39,533 bases of DNA from the NCBI GenBank assembly GCA_024276895.1, contig JAJRWG010000112.1, positions 1 to 39,533 of the forward strand, in the 5' to 3' direction. The notes under the pieces are model-generated. The model was given only the letters and a program-made list of their open reading frames with translations. It did no database searches and was not told where the DNA came from. Position numbers and translations under genes: made by a program. This DNA comes from Bacteroidota bacterium (GTDB lineage Bacteria > Bacteroidota > Bacteroidia > Bacteroidales > F082). Positions 1 to 8,698 of the stretch are shown in pieces; within the stretch, counting starts at the first letter, position 1, and every line of letters begins with the position of its first letter.

Positions 1-257
1 AAACCGTTGAAGCTTTTAATGATGTTCACATTGCTCAGGTCCTCACCTACTTAAGATTGGGCAATTACAAACTTGGTTCGCTTTTTAATTTCCAAACCAC
101 AATACTTAAAAACGGAATAAAAAGAATAAAAAACTGAAGTCTGCACATCCAAATAAAATTCAGCCCCCTGATCAGAAACCGGAAAACACCTCAACAGGTA
201 CAACATCCTGAACAATGAAAACCACAGCCTTTCGTTTTTATTTAATTTTGCCACACA

Positions 258-2279
258 ATGATGATGCAGCATACCACTTCCCGGAGGGGCCGGCTGATCC
301 TGTCCGTCCTGGTTTTATTTTTTTCACTCCATGTGTCCGGACAAATCAACTACGAGCATTTTCTCCGGGCAGGACAGCTTGATCTTCAGAAAGAAGATTA
401 CCTCTCGGCAGTAAAAAAATTCAATATTGCCATCAGTTCAAGGCCGGACGGCTTTGAGGCTTATTTTCTGCGCGGCATTGCCAAGTTCAGCCTGGGTGAT
501 TTTCACGGTGCGAGAAACGATTTCTCGAAAACCATCGGCATGCACCCGCTTTACGTCAGGGCTTACCTTTACCGGGGCATCTCCAACGAAAGACTTTACG
601 ATTATCCGCATGCCATCAGCGACTTCGACAAAGCCCTCGAACTGGACCCTTTCAATCCCGAGGTCTTTATTTCAAGGGGCGATACCAAACTGCAGATCCA
701 GGATTTTTACGGTGCCGTTGCCGACTATTCTTCCGCCATCGAACTGGATCCCAATGCGGAACGCGCCTGGCTCAACCGTGGCATCAGCCATCATTTTTTA
801 GATGACAACGAAGCCGCCCTCAAAGACATCGACCAGGCCATCTACCTCGATTACTTCAATGCCGAAGCCTGGGTCAAGCGCGGGATGATCAAGTACGAAA
901 CCGACAGCATGAAGTCGGCACTTGCCGATTTTAACCATGCGCTGACACTCAGTGATGACAACCCTTTCATTTATTTTCAGCGGGGACTGACCTTCCTTAA
1001 ATTATCGGATACCCTGGCAGCCCTGAAAGACTACGACAAAGTAATTGAAATGGAACCCGACAACGCCCTCACCTACTACAACCGGGCCCTGGTAAAATCC
1101 ATGCAAAAAGATTACGAAGGCGCCCTGGCCGATTACAATGCCGTGGTGCAGATCAACCCCAGGAATATTTACGGGCGGTTTAACCGCGGGATGCTTTACT
1201 ACGAAATGAAAAACTGGGATGCCGCCGAGGCGGATTTGAGTACGGCCATCGAGATTTTCCCAGATTTTGTCGGTGCCTGGATTAACAGGGCGGCAGTGCG
1301 TCAGCAAAAGGGTGACAACAAAGGTGCTTACCGCGATCAGCAGCAGGCCCGGAAGATCATCGCTGTGCTCAATTCCGACAGCAAAAGTCCCGAAGTGCTT
1401 TACCGCCGCTACCAGGACTCGGTGTACTTCAGCAAGGTCATCGAGTTTGAAGCCGATTTCGTAAGCGGAAACATCAAAAAAGGACGTGTACAGTTTCAGC
1501 GGGTTTCCATCGAGCCCAAGCCCAATTTCTTCCTCATCCATGCCTTCCCCCTACCCGACTCCCTGGAAGAAGAGTACGCAAAGTACGAATACCTTGACCA
1601 GAACATTTCGCAATTCAATGCCGGCAACGCACTGGGTATCAAATTTGTTTTCACCACACACGAATGGCCGGTCAGGCAGGAACAGGTCTTGAAAAAGATA
1701 CGCGAGATTGACAGCACGGTATTGATGATCGGACACGACACGGCGGGCGCTTACTTTATGAAAGGGGTCATCAACACAATGCTCCACAATTATGCCGAAG
1801 CCATCAGGGCATACGACAAGGCCATCGAAAAAGACCCTGAAATCTCGTATGCTTACCTGAACCGGGGCACAACCAGCTACGAGCTGGCCGAGATGGTTTA
1901 CTCCGAACAGCAGTACGCCAGTTCCATCACTATCAGCAGCAGTATACCGGGCAAACAACAACTGCCCAAACTCAGGCCTCCCGACCACAAAAACACCCTT
2001 TACGATTACGACAGGGTGATCCGCATGAACCCCGGGCTGGCTTTTGTTTACTACAACAGGGCCAATGTAAAGCTTAGCCTTCAACAGTTCCAAAGGGCCA
2101 TCGACGATTATTCAAAGGCCATTAAGCTGGAACCCGAAATGGCCGAAGCTTACTACAACAGGGCGCTCACCCTGCTTTTCCTGAAAGAAAACAAGCTGGC
2201 CTGCAAAGACCTCAGCAAAGCCGGCGAACTGGGCATCGCCGAAGCCTACAATGTCATCAAACGGTTTTGTAACAAGTGA
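258..2279 (+). CDS. TPR-repeat protein with signal peptide
   Basis: 673-aa ORF with N-terminal hydrophobic signal (LILSVLVLFFSLHVSGQ) and many TPR units (e.g. AYYNRALTLLFLKENKLACKDLSKA); ends TGA. Confidence 0.9.
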   Translation: MMMQHTTSRRGRLILSVLVLFFSLHVSGQINYEHFLRAGQLDLQKEDYLSAVKKFNIAISSRPDGFEAYFLRGIAKFSLGDFHGARNDFSKTIGMHPLYVRAYLYRGISNERLYDYPHAISDFDKALELDPFNPEVFISRGDTKLQIQDFYGAVADYSSAIELDPNAERAWLNRGISHHFLDDNEAALKDIDQAIYLDYFNAEAWVKRGMIKYETDSMKSALADFNHALTLSDDNPFIYFQRGLTFLKLSDTLAALKDYDKVIEMEPDNALTYYNRALVKSMQKDYEGALADYNAVVQINPRNIYGRFNRGMLYYEMKNWDAAEADLSTAIEIFPDFVGAWINRAAVRQQKGDNKGAYRDQQQARKIIAVLNSDSKSPEVLYRRYQDSVYFSKVIEFEADFVSGNIKKGRVQFQRVSIEPKPNFFLIHAFPLPDSLEEEYAKYEYLDQNISQFNAGNALGIKFVFTTHEWPVRQEQVLKKIREIDSTVLMIGHDTAGAYFMKGVINTMLHNYAEAIRAYDKAIEKDPEISYAYLNRGTTSYELAEMVYSEQQYASSITISSSIPGKQQLPKLRPPDHKNTLYDYDRVIRMNPGLAFVYYNRANVKLSLQQFQRAIDDYSKAIKLEPEMAEAYYNRALTLLFLKENKLACKDLSKAGELGIAEAYNVIKRFCNK

Positions 2280-2284
2280 CCGGA

Positions 2285-2325
2285 GCCGGAAGCTGGAAGC
2301 TGGAAGTTCAGTCGTCAGACCACTG
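2285..2325. repeat. In-phase degenerate heptanucleotide repeat (gccggaa gctggaa gctggaa gttcagt cgtcaga)
   Basis: Direct reading of the intergenic sequence just after the TPR gene. Confidence 0.6.
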
Positions 2326-2377
2326 GAGAAAGATTGTACAGTGCAGAAGAATTAAGCAACAGTGGTCAGACGACTGA
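2308..2377. repeat. 18-bp inverted repeat (1 mismatch) with 34-nt loop
   Basis: tcagtcgtcagaccactg (2308-2325) versus cagtggtcagacgactga (2360-2377). Confidence 0.7.
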
Positions 2378-2433
2378 AGACCCGTCTCCTTCGGAATCCG
2401 GGCAGGCTGCTGACTGCCAAGCCACACACCCGC

Positions 2434-3024
2434 TCAATAGTTATAGCCTCCGTAATCCTCTTCCACTTCCACGCCCAGTCCGTTAACCATGCGGTTTACA
2501 AAATTGAAATATGCAATCACCAGGGTTGCATCGTGGATGGCCGTGTCAGAAAAACCGGCATTTTTCAGTTCGTCAACAACTTTTTCAAGCATTGCCGACG
2601 AAGGTTCGCGGGTAAGCAGTACGGCATAGGCACAAAGCAACCGGTCTGCTTTATCCAGTCCCGCATTTTCGTAACCGGCCCAAAGGGACTGTAAACGCTT
2701 TTCATCTTTCCAGTAAAAATGCAGGGCGGCGCTGTGGTGGAGACGGCAGTATTCGCAGTTGTTCGTTACCGAAACCACCACCCCAAGCATTTCGCGCTGT
2801 ACACGTTTCAGCGGCGATCTTTTAAACATGATGGTCATGTAAAAATCCATGTGGCTGCGCAGGGCCTCAGGGTTGAGGCTGTGTATTTTATGCACCTCTG
2901 CTATTTTCCCGCGCGAGGCAATGAGGCCCTCGTAGATTTCTTTCAGTTTCCCTGTAGCTTCGGCTGGAGAGATGGTTTTGATGCGTGTCATTTTTTCCTG
3001 ATTTAAAGTCTGTAAAGTTAGCAA
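2434..3024 (-). CDS. AhpD-like / carboxymuconolactone decarboxylase-family (peroxidase-related) protein
   Basis: 196-aa ORF with CxxCxxxH-type motif (NNCEYCRLHHSAAL) typical of the AhpD superfamily; start may be internal (MTRIKTISPAEATGKL). Confidence 0.8.
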   Translation of the reverse strand: MLTLQTLNQEKMTRIKTISPAEATGKLKEIYEGLIASRGKIAEVHKIHSLNPEALRSHMDFYMTIMFKRSPLKRVQREMLGVVVSVTNNCEYCRLHHSAALHFYWKDEKRLQSLWAGYENAGLDKADRLLCAYAVLLTREPSSAMLEKVVDELKNAGFSDTAIHDATLVIAYFNFVNRMVNGLGVEVEEDYGGYNY

Positions 3025-3231
3025 AAACGCCTGGATGACCGTGAGCGGCAGATTGGAAGTTCAACGATTCATCCGGTGAACCAGGTTTAGAGACTGTTTA
3101 AAATTCATCCTTCAGTCCGTCAGGTTTCCGGCAAATGTGCAGTGTTAACAATCACGCGTGTAAAAAAAATAAAGTGTGCTGGCCGGATCAGCCGGTCAAA
3201 GTGTATCTTTGAACATTCTTATAAACGACTG

Positions 3232-3519
3232 ATGTTTTTTAAAAAATATATCCACAACCGGTACTTTTACACCGGACTGGCTTTTATTGTCTGGATGCTG
3301 TTCTTCGACCAGGAAAACATCATCGAACAAATCAGACTCAGCCGTCACCTGGACGAGCTTGAAAGGCAAAAAAGCTTTTATCAGGAAGAGATCACCAACA
3401 ATAAGGAAACCATTTATCTTTTGGAGCACGACACCCTCCGCCTGGAACAATATGCGCGTGAGAAATATTTTATGAAAAAGGACGGCGAGGATGTTTTTGT
3501 GTTGGTGCCAGGTGACTGA
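3232..3519 (+). CDS. Septum formation initiator family protein (FtsB/DivIC-like)
   Basis: Start moved from 3142 to the ATG at 3232: MFFKKYIHNRYFYTGLAFIVWMLFFDQENIIEQIRL, one TM helix then coiled coil and YAREKYFMKKDGEDVFVL. Confidence 0.85.
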   Translation: MFFKKYIHNRYFYTGLAFIVWMLFFDQENIIEQIRLSRHLDELERQKSFYQEEITNNKETIYLLEHDTLRLEQYAREKYFMKKDGEDVFVLVPGD

Positions 3520-3791
3520 TCCGATAGCATTTCTTGTTCAGCTTTGCCCTTTCCCGAATGAATAATTTGTCCTTTGGAGAGGTTTAATCAAGTGCTTTTT
3601 TGTTAAATTAGGTTAATTTCCCGGCACGCCGGTAAGACAATGCAACTTTTTTCGGAAATTCATGTCTGCTAATGGTAGAGGAAAACATTCACCAAAGTGA
3701 AGAATTAAATGTTCTGCCGGAATGAACTCAGGGGTGGATAGAAAATCTTCCTGTTTTTTTGTCAAAAACGGATTTTTGTCTGCAATTGTAT

Positions 3792-3799
3792 TATATTTG
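3792..3799 (+). promoter_or_regulatory. Putative Bacteroidota -7 element TATATTTG upstream of the first T9SS paralog
   Basis: Matches TAnnTTTG; no convincing -33 TTTG at canonical spacing. Confidence 0.4.
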
Positions 3800-3849
3800 T
3801 GGGCTGAAATTGAAAATAATAAACCAATTGTCAAATTAAACTTTTTATC

Positions 3850-5868
3850 ATGAAAAAAATCCTACTTATTGTTTTGGCCCTCGGGTTTGGTTACGCAACC
3901 ATTGCCCAACAGGCTTATCGCTTCAAGACCGGCATCAAGGAAGTGCAGCGCATTGACGCCCCGGCTATCGGGATAGAACCGGTACAAAGCACAGCAATCG
4001 TTAAAACAAAAACAAATGAAAATTACGTGCTGGCACCGACCGCCGACCGCGACGTGAACATTGTAACCATTGTTGACATCGGCACTTCGGCCAATGCTTA
4101 TGGTTATGGTTACGCAGGCGGCCAGAAATCGCTGGTTTGGGCCGATCCCGACATGAACACCGTAACCAACTTTCACCGCATGGGCGGCGCCCTCGACGTG
4201 GGAGGTTACTCCGGTGACCTGGGATACGACATCTCCACCGATGGAGGTACCACCTGGACAAACATGATTGAGTTGTACGTTGCTACCGATAACGGTGGCG
4301 GACAGTACTACTACGATGCCGCCCGTTATCCCAATCACGGACTGTACAACCCGGAAGGCAGCACCGATCCCAACGACGCTTACGTTGTATTCTTCGCGCC
4401 CAACCTCGACGGCTCGAACTCTGACAGCGATGCCGGCTGGGGCGGATACAGCTACGGCGTGGCCAACATTGGCGACACATCCATCCACACCAAAAACCTG
4501 AAGTCAACCCACGGTGATTACTACCAGTACATTCCCGATGCATTCGACATCACCTCAACGGGTGAAGTATGGGTCGTTGACCAAAATCAGGACTGGACGG
4601 GCGGAGGCCTGGTTTACCTGGAGCAAATGATCATCAATCGCGGAACCTGGAACGGCAGTGATTTTGAGTACGACGAAAGCCTGTTGGACTGCCCTGTTCA
4701 GCCCGACCTGGTACGTCCGGTTAACACAAAAGTAGCCTTCGGCCCCGACGGCATGACCGGTTACATTGTTATTCTGAGCGATGACGGCTCGGCCGAGCAG
4801 CAAAGCGGTTTTGTAAACCTTTACCCCATCTACTGGAAAACCACCGACGGAGGTGAAAACTGGGACGGTCCCAATTTCATCCAGCTTGACGGCGCCGACG
4901 GCCTTGGCGGAATTGTTTACCACCACCTGACCGATGAGCAGATTGCCGAATTGTTTGAGCCTCCGGTACCGGCTCGCGAAGACATTTCCTATACGACTGC
5001 TTTTGATCACGACATTGTGGTTGATGCCTGGGGCAACGTGCATATCGCCGTTGTTATTGCTCCCACGGGCGCAGATCCTTACAGCATCATTACCGCTGAA
5101 GGTTTCACTGCTGCTGTTGATATTTTCACCAAAAACGGCGGTCAAAGCTGGGAAGTTGAAGAAATGGGACGCCCCAGGACTTTCCGTGGCAATTTTGGAG
5201 ACTTAAGCGAAGACAACCGCATCCAGATCACGACCAACCCTGCTGCTGACAAAATCTTCATCTCCTGGCTCGACACCGACCTGGAAGACGAAGTTGACAA
5301 TAACCGTCCCAATATCTGGATACGCGGTTTTGATCCGATTACGTACCTGAAAACGATTGGCTCACCGGTAGAAGACGGCCCGACTAACGTGACTTTGTTC
5401 TCCGAAGGTATGTGGCAGGCTTATTTCTTTATTGCTGCCGCCACTTGTTTCGAGGACAATGGCGTTTACACCATTCCTTTCACTTACGAGGACATGGATC
5501 CCAACGATCCTGCAGCCCAGGTTCAGTTTAAATACATTACAGACTTTACCTTTGACGAGAACGCTGACTTCACCATTCAGGATGTAGGAGACAACTTTGC
5601 CTCAAACAGCATTACAGAGGTTTCGCAGAACTTCCCTAACCCGTTCAGCGGCGAGACTTACGTTACTGTTACACTGAGCGAAGCCAGTAACCTTAACGTG
5701 GATGTGTACACACTGACCGGTCAGAAGGCTTCCAGCAAATCGTACGGTTACCTCACCACAGGTGCCCATACGCTCACTGTTGACGGAAACGATCTGGCTC
5801 CCGGTGTTTATTTCTACACCATCACCGCAGGCGAAAGCACCGTAACACACAAAATGATTGTTGAATAA
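3850..5868 (+). CDS. T9SS-exported protein with Asp-box (BNR/sialidase-like) repeats
   Basis: Signal peptide; Asp-box-like motifs STDGGTTWTNM, TTDGGENWDGP, TKNGGQSWEVE; C-terminal type A sorting tail QNFPNPFSGETYVTV...LAPGVYFYTITAGESTVTHKMIVE. Confidence 0.88.
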   Translation: MKKILLIVLALGFGYATIAQQAYRFKTGIKEVQRIDAPAIGIEPVQSTAIVKTKTNENYVLAPTADRDVNIVTIVDIGTSANAYGYGYAGGQKSLVWADPDMNTVTNFHRMGGALDVGGYSGDLGYDISTDGGTTWTNMIELYVATDNGGGQYYYDAARYPNHGLYNPEGSTDPNDAYVVFFAPNLDGSNSDSDAGWGGYSYGVANIGDTSIHTKNLKSTHGDYYQYIPDAFDITSTGEVWVVDQNQDWTGGGLVYLEQMIINRGTWNGSDFEYDESLLDCPVQPDLVRPVNTKVAFGPDGMTGYIVILSDDGSAEQQSGFVNLYPIYWKTTDGGENWDGPNFIQLDGADGLGGIVYHHLTDEQIAELFEPPVPAREDISYTTAFDHDIVVDAWGNVHIAVVIAPTGADPYSIITAEGFTAAVDIFTKNGGQSWEVEEMGRPRTFRGNFGDLSEDNRIQITTNPAADKIFISWLDTDLEDEVDNNRPNIWIRGFDPITYLKTIGSPVEDGPTNVTLFSEGMWQAYFFIAAATCFEDNGVYTIPFTYEDMDPNDPAAQVQFKYITDFTFDENADFTIQDVGDNFASNSITEVSQNFPNPFSGETYVTVTLSEASNLNVDVYTLTGQKASSKSYGYLTTGAHTLTVDGNDLAPGVYFYTITAGESTVTHKMIVE

Positions 5869-5885
5869 ACGATTCCATTTGAACC

Positions 5886-5921
5886 AAAAATGCTGATCCG
5901 TTGCGGGTCAGCATTTTTTTT
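5886..5921 (+). terminator. Rho-independent terminator
   Basis: aaaaatgctgatccg-ttg-cgggtcagcattttttt stem-loop plus T-tract. Confidence 0.85.
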
Positions 5922-6021
5922 GTGCCCGTTAGTTTGTATTTTGATGTACCGGTTTATTGCTGTCGGTATTGCGGATTTGCCGGGGGAACTGCCGGATTGG
6001 AATATTTCTGTTTATGCCGGA

Positions 6022-6053
6022 TTTGGTAAAACAAAATTTTTTGCTTATTTTTG
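6022..6053 (+). promoter_or_regulatory. Putative Bacteroidota promoter TTTG-N20-TATTTTTG
   Basis: -33 TTTG at 6022-6025 and -7 TATTTTTG at 6046-6053, about 50 bp before the ATG at 6104. Confidence 0.6.
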
Positions 6054-6103
6054 GAAGCACGTTTTCAGCCTGTTTCGATCAAATATTCATTAAAAAAAGC
6101 GTT

Positions 6104-8104
6104 ATGAAAAAAATTACACTTCTTTTACTGGCAATTGGTATTAGTCTTCTGACTTTTTCACAGTCGTCAGTCCAGTTTAAAATCGACACCCGGGAAAAAA
6201 CAGCGATACACGATCCACTGATCGGGATTGAGCCGTTGAACCACGCCTCTGTACTGAGGGCAAAATCCGAGAAGCAAATGTTTACACCACCTGCCGACAG
6301 GGATGTAAACATCGTTACCATCGTCGACATCGGCACTTCTGCCAACCCGTACGGTTACGGTTACGCCGGAGGCCAGCGCTCGCTGGTTTGGGCCGACCAG
6401 ACCATGAACACGGTGACCAACTTCCACCGCATGGGCGGCGCCCTTGACCCGGGCGGCTACTCGGGTGATTACGGTTACGACATTTCAACCGACGGCGGCA
6501 TCAACTGGGAAAACATGGTTGAGGTGTACATCGCCACCGAAAACGAAGGTGGCACCTATTATAAAGATGCTGCCCGTTATCCAAACCACGCGGTATACAA
6601 CCCGAGCGGAAGCGACAATCCCGATGACGCTTACGTGGTATTCTTCGGCCCCAACCTCTGGGGAGCAAACGATATCTGGGGCGGTTACAGCTTCGGCGTG
6701 GCCAGCATCGGCGATACTTCTTACCACACCAAAAACATCTGGGTTGCTGACGATGAGTATTTTTACGGCGTACCCGACGGTTACGATTTTACCACGCAGG
6801 GAATGTCCATCGTCATTGACGACAACTACGATCTGGTAAACCAGGAATACCAGCAAAACCTCATTGTTACCAAAGGTTTTTGGAACAGCGGCCTGCAGGA
6901 CTTTGAGTATGATAAAGAACTGCTGGATGCAACGGTAGTTGACGATCTTGGATTCACCGTTGACGAGAAGGTGGCCTTTGGCCCTGACGGCATGACCGGT
7001 TACATCACTGTTCTTGCCAACAATGGTGATGCCGAAGAACAAAGCGGTTTCCAGAATCTTTATCCCATTTACTGGAAGACCACCGACGGCGGTGAAAACT
7101 GGGACGGCCCTTTCTTTATCCAGCTGGATGGTGCTGACGGCCTGGGAGGCATTGTTTACCACCACCTGACCGATGAGCAGATCGCCGAATTGTTTGAACC
7201 GCCCGTACCGGCACGTGAGGACATTTCCTACACCACTGCGTTTGACCACGACATTGCCGTTGACGCGTGGAACAACCTGCACATTGCTGTCGTTATAGGA
7301 CCTACCGGAACAAATCCTTTCAGTATTGTTACGGCTGAAGGATACCTTGGTGCGGTGGACATCTTTACGAAAAACGGCGGGGATAGCTGGGAGGTTGAAG
7401 AAATGGGGCGGCCACGGACTTTCCGCGGCACTTTCGGAAATCTGACCGAGGACAACCGCATCCAGATCACCACCAGCCAGGCAGCCGACAAGATTTTCAT
7501 CTCCTGGCTGGACACCGACCTGGAAGACGAGGCCGACAACAATCGCCCCAACATCTGGGTGCGTGGCTTCCATCCGATTACTTACATCAAAACCCTGGGC
7601 TCACCTGTCGAAGACGGCCCGACCAATGTAACCCTGTTTTCCGAAGGCATGTGGCAGGCCTACATGGGTACCGTGGCAAAATACACCCTCGAACAGGACG
7701 ACAAATACATCCTGCCCTACACTTACGAAGACCTGGACCCCAACGACGACCTGCAGCCGGTGCAGTTCAAATACATCACCGACTTTTCGTTTACCGCTGC
7801 CGACTTTACCCTTGAGGGTATCGGCGACCAAACGGAAACCATCACCAATGCCAGTGTTTCGCAGAACTTCCCCAATCCTTTCAAAACAGAAACTTATGTA
7901 AACATTGGCCTGAACAGGTCGAGCGAACTGGTTGTGGAAGTACACACTTTAATCGGCCAGATGGTTTCAAGCAAAGACTATGGCCTGCTTACTTCGGGTC
8001 AGCACACACTGACAATTGATGGCAGCAAACTTTCGCCGGGCGTGTACTTTTTCACCGTTAAGGCCGGTGATAGTAAGATAACGCGCAAAATGATTGTTGA
8101 GTAA
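6104..8104 (+). CDS. T9SS-exported Asp-box (sialidase-like) protein, tandem paralog of the preceding gene
   Basis: Start moved from 5957 to ATG 6104 (MKKITLLLLAIGISLLTFSQ); long near-identical blocks to the 3850-5868 product; C-terminal sorting tail QNFPNPFKTETYVNI...KMIVE. Confidence 0.88.
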   Translation: MKKITLLLLAIGISLLTFSQSSVQFKIDTREKTAIHDPLIGIEPLNHASVLRAKSEKQMFTPPADRDVNIVTIVDIGTSANPYGYGYAGGQRSLVWADQTMNTVTNFHRMGGALDPGGYSGDYGYDISTDGGINWENMVEVYIATENEGGTYYKDAARYPNHAVYNPSGSDNPDDAYVVFFGPNLWGANDIWGGYSFGVASIGDTSYHTKNIWVADDEYFYGVPDGYDFTTQGMSIVIDDNYDLVNQEYQQNLIVTKGFWNSGLQDFEYDKELLDATVVDDLGFTVDEKVAFGPDGMTGYITVLANNGDAEEQSGFQNLYPIYWKTTDGGENWDGPFFIQLDGADGLGGIVYHHLTDEQIAELFEPPVPAREDISYTTAFDHDIAVDAWNNLHIAVVIGPTGTNPFSIVTAEGYLGAVDIFTKNGGDSWEVEEMGRPRTFRGTFGNLTEDNRIQITTSQAADKIFISWLDTDLEDEADNNRPNIWVRGFHPITYIKTLGSPVEDGPTNVTLFSEGMWQAYMGTVAKYTLEQDDKYILPYTYEDLDPNDDLQPVQFKYITDFSFTAADFTLEGIGDQTETITNASVSQNFPNPFKTETYVNIGLNRSSELVVEVHTLIGQMVSSKDYGLLTSGQHTLTIDGSKLSPGVYFFTVKAGDSKITRKMIVE

Positions 8105-8133
8105 TCAACACAAACACACAAGTTCATTTGATA

Positions 8134-8168
8134 AAGCCGGTCCGTCAGTTAACGGGCCGGCTTTTTTT
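8134..8168 (+). terminator. Rho-independent terminator
   Basis: aagccggtccgt-cagtta-acgggccggctttttttt. Confidence 0.85.
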
Positions 8169-8216
8169 CGGCAGCTATCAAACCCCTGATCCGTATTCAG
8201 GCAAAACCGGAGAAAC

Positions 8217-8249
8217 AAAAAAAGCCCCCCGGTTGAAAACCGGGGAGCT
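8217..8249 (-). terminator. Rho-independent terminator for the small secreted protein gene
   Basis: Minus strand: agctccccggttttcaaccggggggctttttttg. Confidence 0.8.
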
Positions 8250-8274
8250 CAAACCAAATTAATTAATGAAAAAG

Positions 8275-8535
8275 CTATTTCTTGTCGCCGCCTTCTTTTT
8301 TGCTGCACTCGGATGATTTTTCATTCATCATTTTGGTGCTGCTGCAGCATGATTTTTCCATTTTGTTTTCTTTTTCTTTGCTTTCGCTTGCTTTGGCTTT
8401 CTTCTTGTCTTTATCTTTGTCGTTGTCAACAATACTTGAAAGGTTACTAACCTGGAGCGTTGTTGCCACACTTGTTGTTGCAATGCTTCCGAAGAAAAGG
8501 ATACCCATACTTAATGCAATTGCTTTTTTTCTCAT
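8275..8535 (-). CDS. Small secreted Lys/Ser/Cys-rich protein of unknown function
   Basis: 86-aa ORF: signal peptide (MRKKAIALSMGILFFGSIATTSVA), charged DKDKDKKK segment, SCCSSTK...SSECSKK; own terminator and putative promoter. Confidence 0.78.
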   Translation of the reverse strand: MRKKAIALSMGILFFGSIATTSVATTLQVSNLSSIVDNDKDKDKKKAKASESKEKENKMEKSCCSSTKMMNEKSSECSKKEGGDKK

Positions 8536-8578
8536 CGTTTCTATTTTGTAAAAAATGACTACTCTTTATTTAACGTTA

Positions 8579-8586
8579 CAAAAGTA
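8579..8586 (-). promoter_or_regulatory. Putative -7 element TACTTTTG for the small secreted protein
   Basis: caaaagta on + strand = TACTTTTG on - strand (TAnnTTTG), 44 bp upstream of the ATG. Confidence 0.55.
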
Positions 8587-8607
8587 AGCCTGTACAAAAG
8601 CTATCCG

Positions 8608-8676
8608 TGTTAAGCTGCTGTTAAAAACTGTTAACAAAATGTTAAATTACAGCTGTGGCAGTTAAGCAACAGTTAA
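8608..8676. promoter_or_regulatory. Phased array of (T/A)GTTAA motifs, candidate OmpR-family response-regulator binding region
   Basis: tgttaa/agttaa starts at 8608, 8619, 8629, 8640, 8660, 8671 (spacings 11, 10, 11, 20, 11) within the divergent intergenic region. Confidence 0.65.
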
Positions 8677-8681
8677 TTTTG
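8674..8681 (+). promoter_or_regulatory. Putative -7 element TAATTTTG for the histidine kinase gene
   Basis: Matches TAnnTTTG, 17 bp upstream of ATG 8699. Confidence 0.5.
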
Positions 8682-8698
8682 ATTTGATTCCGCAACGA

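Noticed and set aside
51-272. 73-aa minus-strand ORF upstream of the TPR gene
   Set aside because: No recognisable domain and overlaps the TPR start; insufficient support.
6485-7573. 362-aa minus-strand ORF
   Set aside because: Entirely antisense to the T9SS paralog; composition is a by-product of codon bias on the opposite strand.
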